A stretch of 64,000 nt of DNA from Candidatus Tepidiaquacellales bacterium UBA6667. GTDB taxonomy: Bacteria > Bacteroidota > Ignavibacteria > Tepidaquicellales > Tepidaquicellaceae. The stretch spans positions 109,025 to 173,024 of the forward strand of contig DKKL01000031.1 in the NCBI GenBank assembly GCA_002455255.1, in the 5' to 3' direction. Below are positions 18,206-26,654 of the stretch, in pieces. Position 1 is the stretch's first letter, and every line of letters starts with the position of its first letter. The notes under the pieces are model-generated. The model had not been told where the DNA came from. It saw only the letters and a list, made by a program, of their open reading frames with translations, and did no database searches. The position numbers were made by a program, and so were the translations under genes.

Positions 18206-18230
18206 ATACATATAAAAAATTCTAAATAAA

Positions 18231-18266
18231 AAACCCGGAAACTTTAAGGTAACCGGGTTTTTCTTT
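18231..18266. terminator. bidirectional intrinsic terminator
   Basis: AAACCCGG (18231-18238) pairs perfectly with CCGGGTTT (18253-18260), with an A-run before and a T-run after, so it can end transcription from both the subtilase gene (+) and the TonB receptor gene (-) whose 3' ends face each other. Confidence 0.85.
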
Positions 18267-18267
18267 T

Positions 18268-20499
18268 TTAGAAATTTAATTCTATCGAACCGATAAATTG
18301 TCTGAATCCATCAGGAAATAAACCGCTTGAAGTCCTGTTAATTCTTGAACCTCTGTAAATTTCATTTGTTAAATTTTTGACTGCAAAATGTAAAGCCAAT
18401 CCATAGGCAGGAATTTTGTATCTTGCTGAAACGTTATAATTTCTATAAGCAGGTAAAATCCCGACAGTTGCATCAGGTGATTCTTCAACTGTATTTGCAA
18501 AATCTGTAAATTGTTTATCAGTATATCTGAATTCAAACCTCAAGTCTAAATTAACGGGAAGTTTAAACTCTATACCGGTTTGAATCGTGTGCTTAGGAGA
18601 GTATGGAGTTTCATTACCGCTAACATTAATAGTATCTCTCAAAGAACTCGTGGCAACAGGTCTTTCGATAACTGTTGCATTAACAATTTCACTATTAAGG
18701 TAAGTATAATTTCCATCTAATATAATTTTAAAAGCATTCAAACCTGTTAAGTTTGAGATATCAAATGAAACCGCAGATTCAACTCCTTGAATTCTTACTT
18801 TTCCGAGATTTTGAAAAATTGCATCTCTACCTGCATCTACAAGATTACTAATATCCATTCTGAAATATGCACCTTCAACAAACATCCAATCGGTCGCGTA
18901 TGATTTTATTCCGATTTCAGTATTCCAGCTTTTTTCTGCTTCAAGATTTGCATCACCACCCGTAAGGATTTCAATGCTTGAAGAATTTAAAAAGGCAGTA
19001 CCGATTGTGGAAGGAGTGAAACCTCTATGAATACCGGCAAATAAATTTACTCTGTCCGTGAGATAATTAATTGAAACACCCGGCAAAAGTTCAAAAGTAT
19101 TATTAGAAGCAGTAGAATCAATTGATTTTTTTGTTACGGGGTTATAATATCTTCTGTATGTTTGGTTGAAGTTTTCAAATCTGACACCCGGAGCAATATT
19201 TACATTTCCGAAATTAAAATTATTCTGAATAAAAGTTGAAAAAGCAAAAGCTGAAAAATATTCATCTTTATCTATGGTACCACTTCTTGAAAAAGAAGTA
19301 TCACCTTTGATTTCATTATTTTTAAAATTTTCATTATGAACTCTAACCCCAAATTCAAAATAATTGGAAAGATTGAAAAGATTGTGATTAATTTTAGATT
19401 TTAATTCAAGACCTGCCATTCTAAAAGTTCTAAGTCTGCCGACATTTTTTCCATTGCCAACTCTAACAATAGGACCATTATAACCGGAAGTTACGGCATT
19501 CCCGTCCGGAGTAACAAATTTATCATCTTCTCTCCACCAATTTCTATTATATTGATTTCCATAAAGAGTTCCATAAACTGTGAAATCTTTATTTATGACA
19601 AACTCAGAATTTATATCAACTGCATATCTTTGAGCGTCAAGCTGATCAAATTTCTTTGGATTAAAATAAGGATCGGTATTAAATGAGTATTGAGTTAAAC
19701 CGCTATAAGTAGAATTTGAATTTTCCTGAAAGAAGTTTATTTTTGTTCCGATTCTTACTTTTTCACTCACTTGATATCCACCTTTAAAAGTAAGGTCATA
19801 AGTTTTTGAAGAAGTATTTTGTCTAAACCCTCCAAAATTTTTGAATAAGCCCTGAACTTCGAGACCTGTTTTATCATAAGTTCCACCATAGGTTACATAA
19901 GTAGAATAATAATCATTATTACCACCACTGAGTTTTAAATGTAAATTAGGAGTTTGTGGCGGTCTATTAGTCAAATAATTTACAACACCACCCATAGTTA
20001 AAGGTCCATATTTAAGTCCGGAACTTCCTTTAATTACTTCTAAACCATCCAATCTGTCAGAAGGAGAATTATAGTAAGTTGCAGGATCAATATATAGTGT
20101 TGGATTTACCGGGACACCATCTTCCATAATTAATACTCTTGAGCTTCTTCTGGGATAAAGTCCGCGAATTCCAACATTCATTCTGTTACTGATTCCGTCA
20201 TCAGATGCAATATTGAAACCCGGGATTCTTCTGAGCAATTCTTCAGTACCGGTAGGTTGAATTAAATTAATTTCGTTTAAACCAGTTGCATAAGCAACAC
20301 CTGAATATTTAAATAAATCATTTTCTTTGATACCAATAATTTCGATACCGGGGATTTCGAAAAATAAAGTATCTTTTGAAGAAATTTGAGAATCATCAGG
20401 GTTATTATTACCTGATGAAGAAACATTTTGGGAAAATGTTAAATTAGAGAAGAAAAAAATTAAGGTAAAAATCGAAAAGAGAAAGTTCAAATTTGTCAT
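18268..20499 (-). CDS. TonB-dependent outer-membrane receptor, FecA-like
   Basis: 743 residues with a signal peptide (about 1-23), a plug domain (about 50-175) and a 22-strand beta-barrel ending in the aromatic-terminated IGSIELNF. The plug shows GTEELLRRIPGFNIASDDG, MNVGIRGLYPRRSSRVLIM and VIKGSSGLKYGP, which resemble FecA-type ferric siderophore/citrate receptors. The mature protein starts directly with the plug: no carboxypeptidase-like repeat or SusC-type features and no FecA signalling domain are present. Likely substrate is a ferric chelate, by homology only. Transcribed alone; the 13-bp palindrome ATTAAGACTTAAT lies upstream. Confidence 0.9.
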   Translation of the reverse strand: MTNLNFLFSIFTLIFFFSNLTFSQNVSSSGNNNPDDSQISSKDTLFFEIPGIEIIGIKENDLFKYSGVAYATGLNEINLIQPTGTEELLRRIPGFNIASDDGISNRMNVGIRGLYPRRSSRVLIMEDGVPVNPTLYIDPATYYNSPSDRLDGLEVIKGSSGLKYGPLTMGGVVNYLTNRPPQTPNLHLKLSGGNNDYYSTYVTYGGTYDKTGLEVQGLFKNFGGFRQNTSSKTYDLTFKGGYQVSEKVRIGTKINFFQENSNSTYSGLTQYSFNTDPYFNPKKFDQLDAQRYAVDINSEFVINKDFTVYGTLYGNQYNRNWWREDDKFVTPDGNAVTSGYNGPIVRVGNGKNVGRLRTFRMAGLELKSKINHNLFNLSNYFEFGVRVHNENFKNNEIKGDTSFSRSGTIDKDEYFSAFAFSTFIQNNFNFGNVNIAPGVRFENFNQTYRRYYNPVTKKSIDSTASNNTFELLPGVSINYLTDRVNLFAGIHRGFTPSTIGTAFLNSSSIEILTGGDANLEAEKSWNTEIGIKSYATDWMFVEGAYFRMDISNLVDAGRDAIFQNLGKVRIQGVESAVSFDISNLTGLNAFKIILDGNYTYLNSEIVNATVIERPVATSSLRDTINVSGNETPYSPKHTIQTGIEFKLPVNLDLRFEFRYTDKQFTDFANTVEESPDATVGILPAYRNYNVSARYKIPAYGLALHFAVKNLTNEIYRGSRINRTSSGLFPDGFRQFIGSIELNF

Positions 20500-20501
20500 T
20501 T

Positions 20502-20562
20502 AAATTGAATTATTTTGTGCTTATTAAGACTTAATCTAAATAAAAATAAGTTAATTCAATTT
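20502..20562. promoter_or_regulatory. inverted repeats in the TonB receptor promoter region
   Basis: The 85-bp gap holds AAATTGAATTA (20502-20512) facing TAATTCAATTT (20552-20562), plus CTTATT/AATAAG and a central perfect 13-bp palindrome ATTAAGACTTAAT (20523-20535). It does not look like a classical Fur box. It may be an operator for the receptor or a weak structure; function is unassigned. Confidence 0.3.
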
Positions 20563-20584
20563 TAAAATCAACATACATTAAAAA

Positions 20585-22414
20585 CTATTTCAACGATTTA
20601 GCCCTTTGAGTATGTCTTAACTGAGAGGATAATATACCTTTTCTTAATCTGATATTTTTTGGAGTAACCTCGACAAGTTCATCATCTTTGATAAATTCGA
20701 TTGCCCTTTCAAGAGTCATAGGAATAACCGGTGTTAAAATTATCGAATCATCTTTACCTGAAGCTCTCATATTAGTTAATTTTTTTCCTTTACAAGGGTT
20801 CACATCAAGATCATTATCACGATTATGTTCACCGACAATCATACCTTCATAAACAGCATCGTTAGGGTTAACGAATAAAATTCCTCGCGGTTCCAAATTA
20901 AACAGAGCATAAGAAAGAGCTTCTCCATTTCTATCACTAACGAGAGAACCGGTTAATCTGGTCGGGAAATCACCTCTGTATTCTTCGTAACCTTGAAGAT
21001 AAGAATTCATAATTCCGGTTCCTTTGGTATCAGTTAAGAATTCATTTCTGTAACCAATTAATGACCTGGAAGGAATTGAAAATTCAATTCTGACTCTTCC
21101 TGTACCATGATTAACAAGGTTTATCATTCTACCTTTCTTTTTGGAAAGTTTTTCAGAAATAATTCCGACAAATTCTTCTTCCGTATCTATAAATAAATGT
21201 TCGATTGGTTCAATAGTTTTACCTTCTTTTTTTCTGAAAATAACCTGAGGTCTTCCGACGGAGAGTTCATAACCTTCTCTTCTCATAGTTTCAATTAGAA
21301 TGGCGAGTTGAAATTCACCTCTACCTTTAACTATGAAATGATCACCATCTAAAGAATCTTCAACTTTAAGAGCAACATTTCTGAGAGTTTCTTTTAATAA
21401 TCTTTCTTTAATTTTATTTGATTGGACAATTTTTCCTTCTCTTCCTGAAAGTGGAGAAGTATTATGAGAAAAAATCATTGAGATAACAGGTTCATCAACA
21501 ACAATTCTTTTGAGAGGTTTAGGATTTTCTTTATTACAAATAGTATCACCGATATGAACATCTTCAATACCGGATAGAATAGCAATATCCCCCGGAGAGA
21601 TTTCAGGAACTTCTTTATAAGTCAAGCCCTGATAAACCTGAATTTTTGAAACTCTTAAAGGTAGAGTTTCATTTTCTTCATTAATACAAACTAACTCCGC
21701 ATTTTGTTTAACCGAGCCGTTAACAACTTTACCAATTGCAAGTCTTCCGAGATAATCAGAATAATTTAAATCAGCAACAATCATCTGGAAGGGTTCATTA
21801 GGGTCATATTCAGGACCGGGAATATTTTCGAGAATAGTATCAAACAACACAGAAAGATTATTTCCTTTATCTTCCAAAGTTTTCTGAGCGATACCTTCCC
21901 TTCCGACAGCATATAAAACCGGAAATTCTATTTGTTCTTCGTTAGCATCGAGGTCAATAAATAAATCATAGACTTCATTAAGAACTTCCTGAGGACGAGC
22001 ATCTTTTCTGTCAATTTTATTAACAACAACAATAACAGGTAATCTGCTTTCGAGAGCTTTTTTTAATACGAATCTTGTTTGAGGAAGCGGACCTTCGGAA
22101 GAATCTACAAGCAGAATAACACCGTCAACCATCATCAAGGCACGCTCTACTTCACCACCGAAATCAGCGTGTCCCGGGGTATCAAGAATATTTATTTTAA
22201 CATCATTCCAAATAACAGAGCAGTTTTTCGCAGCGATAGTAATTCCGCGTTCTCTTTCCAGATCCATTGAATCCATAACTCTGTCTTCAACTTCCTGATT
22301 ATCGCGGTATAAACCGGATTGTTTAAACATATGATCAACCAAAGTAGTTTTACCATGATCAACGTGAGCAATAATAGCAATATTTCTAATTTTGTCGTTG
22401 TGTATTTTATTCAT
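20585..22414 (-). CDS. typA: translational GTPase TypA/BipA
   Basis: A ribosome-binding GTPase of the EF-G family. The P-loop is HVDHGKTTLVDHM, switch I is RERGITIAAK, then DTPGHADFG and NKIDRKDA. Domains II, III, V and the TypA-specific C-terminal region follow, ending with RTPKN-like sequence (EVTPKNIRLRKGIL). The frame extends back to a GTG at 22435, but ATG at 22414 yields the normal N-terminus (MNKIHNDKIRNIAIIAHVDH, 609 residues) and was chosen. The extended start would fall inside a stem-loop (22428-22465). Downstream of the M3 peptidase gene on the same strand. Confidence 0.95.
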   Translation of the reverse strand: MNKIHNDKIRNIAIIAHVDHGKTTLVDHMFKQSGLYRDNQEVEDRVMDSMDLERERGITIAAKNCSVIWNDVKINILDTPGHADFGGEVERALMMVDGVILLVDSSEGPLPQTRFVLKKALESRLPVIVVVNKIDRKDARPQEVLNEVYDLFIDLDANEEQIEFPVLYAVGREGIAQKTLEDKGNNLSVLFDTILENIPGPEYDPNEPFQMIVADLNYSDYLGRLAIGKVVNGSVKQNAELVCINEENETLPLRVSKIQVYQGLTYKEVPEISPGDIAILSGIEDVHIGDTICNKENPKPLKRIVVDEPVISMIFSHNTSPLSGREGKIVQSNKIKERLLKETLRNVALKVEDSLDGDHFIVKGRGEFQLAILIETMRREGYELSVGRPQVIFRKKEGKTIEPIEHLFIDTEEEFVGIISEKLSKKKGRMINLVNHGTGRVRIEFSIPSRSLIGYRNEFLTDTKGTGIMNSYLQGYEEYRGDFPTRLTGSLVSDRNGEALSYALFNLEPRGILFVNPNDAVYEGMIVGEHNRDNDLDVNPCKGKKLTNMRASGKDDSIILTPVIPMTLERAIEFIKDDELVEVTPKNIRLRKGILSSQLRHTQRAKSLK

Positions 22415-22427
22415 ATAATATAAATAA

Positions 22428-22465
22428 TTAAGCACATCCGGAAAAAAGAATCCCGATGTGCTTAA
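22428..22465 (-). terminator. stem-loop between pepF and typA
   Basis: TTAAGCACATC (22428-22438) and GATGTGCTTAA (22455-22465) form a perfect 11-bp stem with a 16-nt loop that can add two more G-C pairs. It lies between the M3 peptidase stop and the typA start. On the - strand the stem is followed by TTATTTATATT rather than a pure T-run, so it may be a weak terminator, an attenuator or a 3'-end stabiliser. Confidence 0.5.
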
Positions 22466-22485
22466 GATTTGTTAAATTTTTAATT

Positions 22486-24180
22486 TTAGAATCTTGAATC
22501 GTCAATTGAATCCAGCCATTTTTCAGCATCAGTAATAACTTCTTTAACTGTACCGGTATCAAAAGGTGATTTAATTCCGACTGATTTTAATAAAGTAGTG
22601 AATGATTTGCTTCCACCTTCTTTGCAAAGGAAAATATATTTTTCCAATGCAAGATTTTTGTCTTCCTTAGACAATTTCCAGAATTGAAATGCACATATTT
22701 GTGCAAGTGCATAATCTATATAATAAAATGGGACTTCAAAAATATGCCCTTGTCTTTGCCATCTTCCGCCGGTTTCAAGATAAGAATTATCCGCATAATC
22801 AAGATGTGGCATATATTCTTTTTCCAGTTTTCTCCAGAGAGAATTTCGCTGATCAGGAGTTAGAGTTGGGTTTTCGTAAACATGATGTTGATATTCATCA
22901 ACTAAAGTAAGGTAAGGAATAATAAGAATAGCACCATTAAGATGTGAAAATTTAAATTTCTCAGTATCACCATTGAAAAACAATTTCATATAATCCCAGG
23001 TTAAAAATTCCATACTCATAGAATGAATTTCTGCAGTTTCCATAGTAGGTTCCATATATTCTTTAACTTTGAAATCTCTGCTTGAATAAGCCTGGAAGGC
23101 ATGACCGGCTTCGTGAGTAAGGACAGTTATATCACCTTCTGTACCATTCATATTTGCAAAAATGAATGGAGATTTATAGTTAGGTATGTATTCGCAATAA
23201 CCCATATCCGCCTTCCCTTTTCTGCTATATACATCCATAAGTTCATTGTTCATCATAAAATCAAAAAATGTTCCTGTTTCAATAGATAAATTACGATACA
23301 TTTCTTTGCCCTGTTCAATAATCCATTCCGGAGTGCCTTTAGGAGAAGGGTTTCCGTTTTTAAACTGCAGGAATGAATCATAATAATATAAGTTATCGAG
23401 ACCTAATCTTTTTTGTTGTCTTTCTCTTAGTGAAGTAGCAAGAGGAACAACGTATTGTTTAACTTCATTTCTGAAATTTTTAACCATTTCAGCATTATAA
23501 TCAGTTCTTTTCATTCTTGCGTAACCCAACTCAACAAAATTTTTATAACCGAGTTTGAGAGCCATTTCAGTTCTGAGTTTTACAAGTTTATCATACAGTT
23601 CATCAAATTTAGATTTATTTTCATTAAAGTAATTCCAATAAACTTCGCAAGCTTTTTTTCTTACATCCCTATCTGTATTTTCCATAAAAGGTTCCAAGTC
23701 CATAAGGTTGAGCTTTTTACCGTCAAACTCAACGAGAGCGGAAGCTTTAAGTTTTACATATTCACTTCCGAGGTGATTTTCTTTTTGTAAATCTTCAATA
23801 ATCGCAGGGTCAAAGGTTTTTAACATTCTTTCAGCAATATCAAACAAATGTCTTCCGAGATAGTTTTCGAGAGCTTTTCTGAATTTGGAAGTTGTAAGTA
23901 CGAGATAAAATTTAGAAACAAGATTTTGATAAAGAGGAGTATTTTCGTCATAGAATTCCTGGTCTTTATTAAATTGTTCATTAGCAGTATCAATAGAATA
24001 GTTGATAAAACTCAGGACTTTATTAGTATCAAAATCATTTCTAAGTTCATTTATTTTATTAATAGCATTCACCTGGTCTTGAGGAGATTCGGCATTGATA
24101 AAATTTTCGAGAAGGACATTAAATTTTTCTTCAAATTGATTCATATCAATTCGAGAATAATTCATTTGTGAGAATTTCAT
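22486..24180 (-). CDS. M3 family oligoendopeptidase (PepF-like)
   Basis: A cytoplasmic zinc metallopeptidase of 564 residues that cleaves short peptides. The active site is VLTHEAGHAFQAY (HExxH) with the downstream Glu ligand in METAEIHSMSMEFL, exactly as in the M3B oligoendopeptidase F group. The N-terminal half is the helical lid region. Length is typical (about 560-600). It is followed on the same strand by a stem-loop and typA. Its upstream neighbour is the divergent, very AT-rich secreted-protein cluster. Confidence 0.93.
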   Translation of the reverse strand: MKFSQMNYSRIDMNQFEEKFNVLLENFINAESPQDQVNAINKINELRNDFDTNKVLSFINYSIDTANEQFNKDQEFYDENTPLYQNLVSKFYLVLTTSKFRKALENYLGRHLFDIAERMLKTFDPAIIEDLQKENHLGSEYVKLKASALVEFDGKKLNLMDLEPFMENTDRDVRKKACEVYWNYFNENKSKFDELYDKLVKLRTEMALKLGYKNFVELGYARMKRTDYNAEMVKNFRNEVKQYVVPLATSLRERQQKRLGLDNLYYYDSFLQFKNGNPSPKGTPEWIIEQGKEMYRNLSIETGTFFDFMMNNELMDVYSRKGKADMGYCEYIPNYKSPFIFANMNGTEGDITVLTHEAGHAFQAYSSRDFKVKEYMEPTMETAEIHSMSMEFLTWDYMKLFFNGDTEKFKFSHLNGAILIIPYLTLVDEYQHHVYENPTLTPDQRNSLWRKLEKEYMPHLDYADNSYLETGGRWQRQGHIFEVPFYYIDYALAQICAFQFWKLSKEDKNLALEKYIFLCKEGGSKSFTTLLKSVGIKSPFDTGTVKEVITDAEKWLDSIDDSRF

Positions 24181-24482
24181 TAAAGGTTCCTTATAAGTTA
24201 GCCACAGAGGTCACGAGGGACGATGTGAGAGTTTGAGAAAAAAATAAACACTAAAATTAACAGATATTTGAGGCGTGTTTAAAATATATATCATATAAAA
24301 TACCTAATTTGAGATTTAAATTGAATATAAAATTTGGGTATAGTATTAATAAAACAAATATCATTTAAATCTTAATTTAATTATTTATTAAAACCATTTA
24401 TAAAAAGAAAATATATGTATTTAAAAAAATCAAAAGATTGCAATAAAATTTATACTTAAATAATATTTTAATAGAATTAAGA
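24181..24482. other. AT-rich divergent intergenic region, 302 bp
   Basis: Separates the - strand M3 peptidase gene from the + strand secreted-protein cluster. I see no gene or strong hairpin in it. A weak candidate + strand promoter is TTGCAA (24437-24442) with TAATATTT 17 nt later, just upstream of the broken metalloprotease gene. The short stretch near 24200-24225 (CCACAGAGGTCACGAGG) is more GC-rich than its surroundings but no second copy was found in the window. Confidence 0.4.
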
Positions 24483-24533
24483 TTGCCTTTACATTTAAAT
24501 AAAATCGAAATAATTTTAATAAAGTTGCCGAAA

Positions 24534-25688
24534 ATGTTTAGACAAAATATAATTAATATCATATCTAATATAATTTTAGTTAAAACTTACTCAATTATTT
24601 TATCACTTAAGTTTTTCCCTCTTTTTGTTTTACTTGCAACAATATTTCTTAAAGGATGTATATTTGAAAACAATAAAGAAGATCCAAAAGAAACAAAAAT
24701 TGTAATTGATAGAATTTCGCCAACATCAATTTCAAATATAGGTCAAAGTATTACTATTCATTATACTTATTACTTAAATGCAGAGTCTAGTAAACCTGTA
24801 AAGATCCAAGTGCGAGGTTTATTTGGTGGAACAACCGGATTTTGTATAGCGTTGTTTCAAGAAAATTCATTTTATGTTAATTCTACAGCAAATACAGTTA
24901 GTTTAACTCATACAATAAATACTTCCGAATTCCTTACATTATGTAATGAAAATAATAGAAAATATTCTATTCAACTTTCAATTGTTATGGACCAAGTTAA
25001 CTCAACTACAGTTCCAAGTAATGTAGTCTATTTTGATGTAGGAAATCCACTAATAGGTTGCGTTGGGAATCAATTTAAAACAATAAAATTAGAGCATGAT
25101 ATTACTAAAACAGGAAATATTTATTTCGATTTTAAAAAAACAAGTAATGGAGATATTAATAATGATATGAGTAAATTTAATTCTACATTTCAGAATAGTC
25201 GAGTAAACTTGAATTTTGTAACACCTGATGGAATTGTCGAAGTTTCTTCAACATATTGGGATGTAGAAAATGATTTTAATAAGATGAGAAATAAATTATA
25301 ACAATTTGCGGATGCCAATTGGACTAATAAAACTACATCAGATGGATATCTAGCAAGTATAGATCGATTAATAAATCCCCCATCACAATATGCAAATATA
25401 TTTGGTATTACTGTTGGATCTTCATTATATCCAGAATTAAAAAAACCTAGCTATGTATTTATTAATAAGTTACCTATTTTACTCAATAGTTTATGGAGAG
25501 TATCAACAGCTGTACACGAAATTGGACATAAGTGTGGAATTGAAGGACATAGCGGACATTCAGAAGAATTAGGTAACCCAATAAGTTGTTGTATTATGAG
25601 AGATGCAACTGCTTCATGTAGTGCAGATGAAATGAGTTTTTGCAATAATCATAAATGTTTTATTTATAATCCAAATTTTAACTTTTAA
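24534..25688 (+). pseudogene. metzincin-like secreted zinc protease gene interrupted by one in-frame TAA
   Basis: The first part (ATG 24534, or TTG 24483) encodes a hydrophobic export signal ending in a lipobox-like Cys (IFLKGC) and a beta-rich domain, then stops at TAA 25299-25301. The very same frame continues open from 25302 to TAA 25686 and encodes the catalytic end: TAVHEIGHKCGIEGH, an HExxHxxGxxGH zinc site, then SCCIMRD, a plausible Met-turn. No start codon precedes the active site in the second part, so it cannot be translated alone. A single nonsense change thus separates the substrate/N-terminal domain from the catalytic domain. It could be a true pseudogene, a sequencing error or, less likely, a readthrough site. 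Confidence 0.75.
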
Positions 25689-25689
25689 T

Positions 25690-26607
25690 ATGAATAAAGG
25701 TATATCTTATTTATCAATTTTAACCATTATAATTTTTGTTTTTGTTAGTACTAAATCTAATACAGATAAAAATCTAAATTTTTCTACTCGTATATATATT
25801 AATGAAGACACAATTTTTGAGGGTGATGAAATTTTTTTAAATGTATATGTGAAAAATAATTCACCTTATAAAGATTCGATTAAAGATATTTCAGAATATA
25901 CTTTAAGTCAAAATTTAATTATTAAAAATAAAAATAATAATGAGGCACATAAAATAAAATTTTACTATAATAATCCTATTCCATATTATCAAACATTTGA
26001 ACCAAATGAAGAAAAATCATACAGGGTTAATGTTAATACATTCAATATTTTTGAAGGATTAACTCCTTACTATTCATATTTCCCTGAAGGCATATACAAT
26101 GTTCAGTTGAAACTTCCATTAGAAGACAGTGTTTTTTTGATCTCAAATTTAACATCATTTATTGTCTACAAAAATTATGGTAAAAGGGCAGAATTATTTT
26201 ATAAAATCAGACAGCTTGATTCCATTATTAAAGCAAAATCTACAATTGATGAAGAAGTTGTAGATGTAACTGATAACATTATAAATGAATATATAGAAGA
26301 AAATTTAATTGAATCATTAATTAACAACAATAATATAACAAAACAACTTATTAATTATAAATATGACAGTAATTTTGTAACTCAAAATCTTAACTATATA
26401 AAGAGGAATCCAAATATAAATAACATAAAAAGCATTATAGGAGATATTGTTTCATATTTGATAAATAAAAATAATGATCAAATAAAATTAGAAGATATAA
26501 AAGAAATGTTGTTTCAAAATTATTCAATGGGTGAATCAAGAAAAACAGAACTATTAAATAAAATTGATTCACTTTATGACAACAAATTAAATTCAATAAA
26601 AAAATAA
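25690..26607 (+). CDS. secreted protein of unknown function
   Basis: 305 residues starting one base after the broken metalloprotease frame ends. A hydrophobic N-terminus (about residues 5-20) suggests export. Residues ~30-160 look like a beta-sandwich (FSTRIYINEDTIFEGDEIF..., LPLEDSVFLISNLTSFIVY), the kind of domain seen in BsuPI-like or Ig-like proteins, and the rest is helical and rich in Asn, Ile and Lys. No catalytic motif and no T9SS sorting domain are visible. Its tight linkage to the metalloprotease and the following T9SS cargo suggests one module. The family is not recognised. Confidence 0.6.
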   Translation: MNKGISYLSILTIIIFVFVSTKSNTDKNLNFSTRIYINEDTIFEGDEIFLNVYVKNNSPYKDSIKDISEYTLSQNLIIKNKNNNEAHKIKFYYNNPIPYYQTFEPNEEKSYRVNVNTFNIFEGLTPYYSYFPEGIYNVQLKLPLEDSVFLISNLTSFIVYKNYGKRAELFYKIRQLDSIIKAKSTIDEEVVDVTDNIINEYIEENLIESLINNNNITKQLINYKYDSNFVTQNLNYIKRNPNINNIKSIIGDIVSYLINKNNDQIKLEDIKEMLFQNYSMGESRKTELLNKIDSLYDNKLNSIKK

Positions 26608-26654
26608 ACTTATTTTACAAATAATTGTAATTATCTCAAATAACCATTTTATTT

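Noticed and set aside
23455..24171. Two + strand frames rich in Phe, Ile and Lys opposite the M3 peptidase gene
   Set aside because: Low-complexity antisense shadows of an intact, well-supported peptidase gene.
24200..24230. Insertion-sequence end near the more GC-rich stretch
   Set aside because: No inverted repeat, target duplication or transposase could be found.
25451..25645. Minus-strand reading frame of 64 codons
   Set aside because: It lies opposite the HExxH part of the interrupted protease frame, has no motif and is a shadow of that gene.
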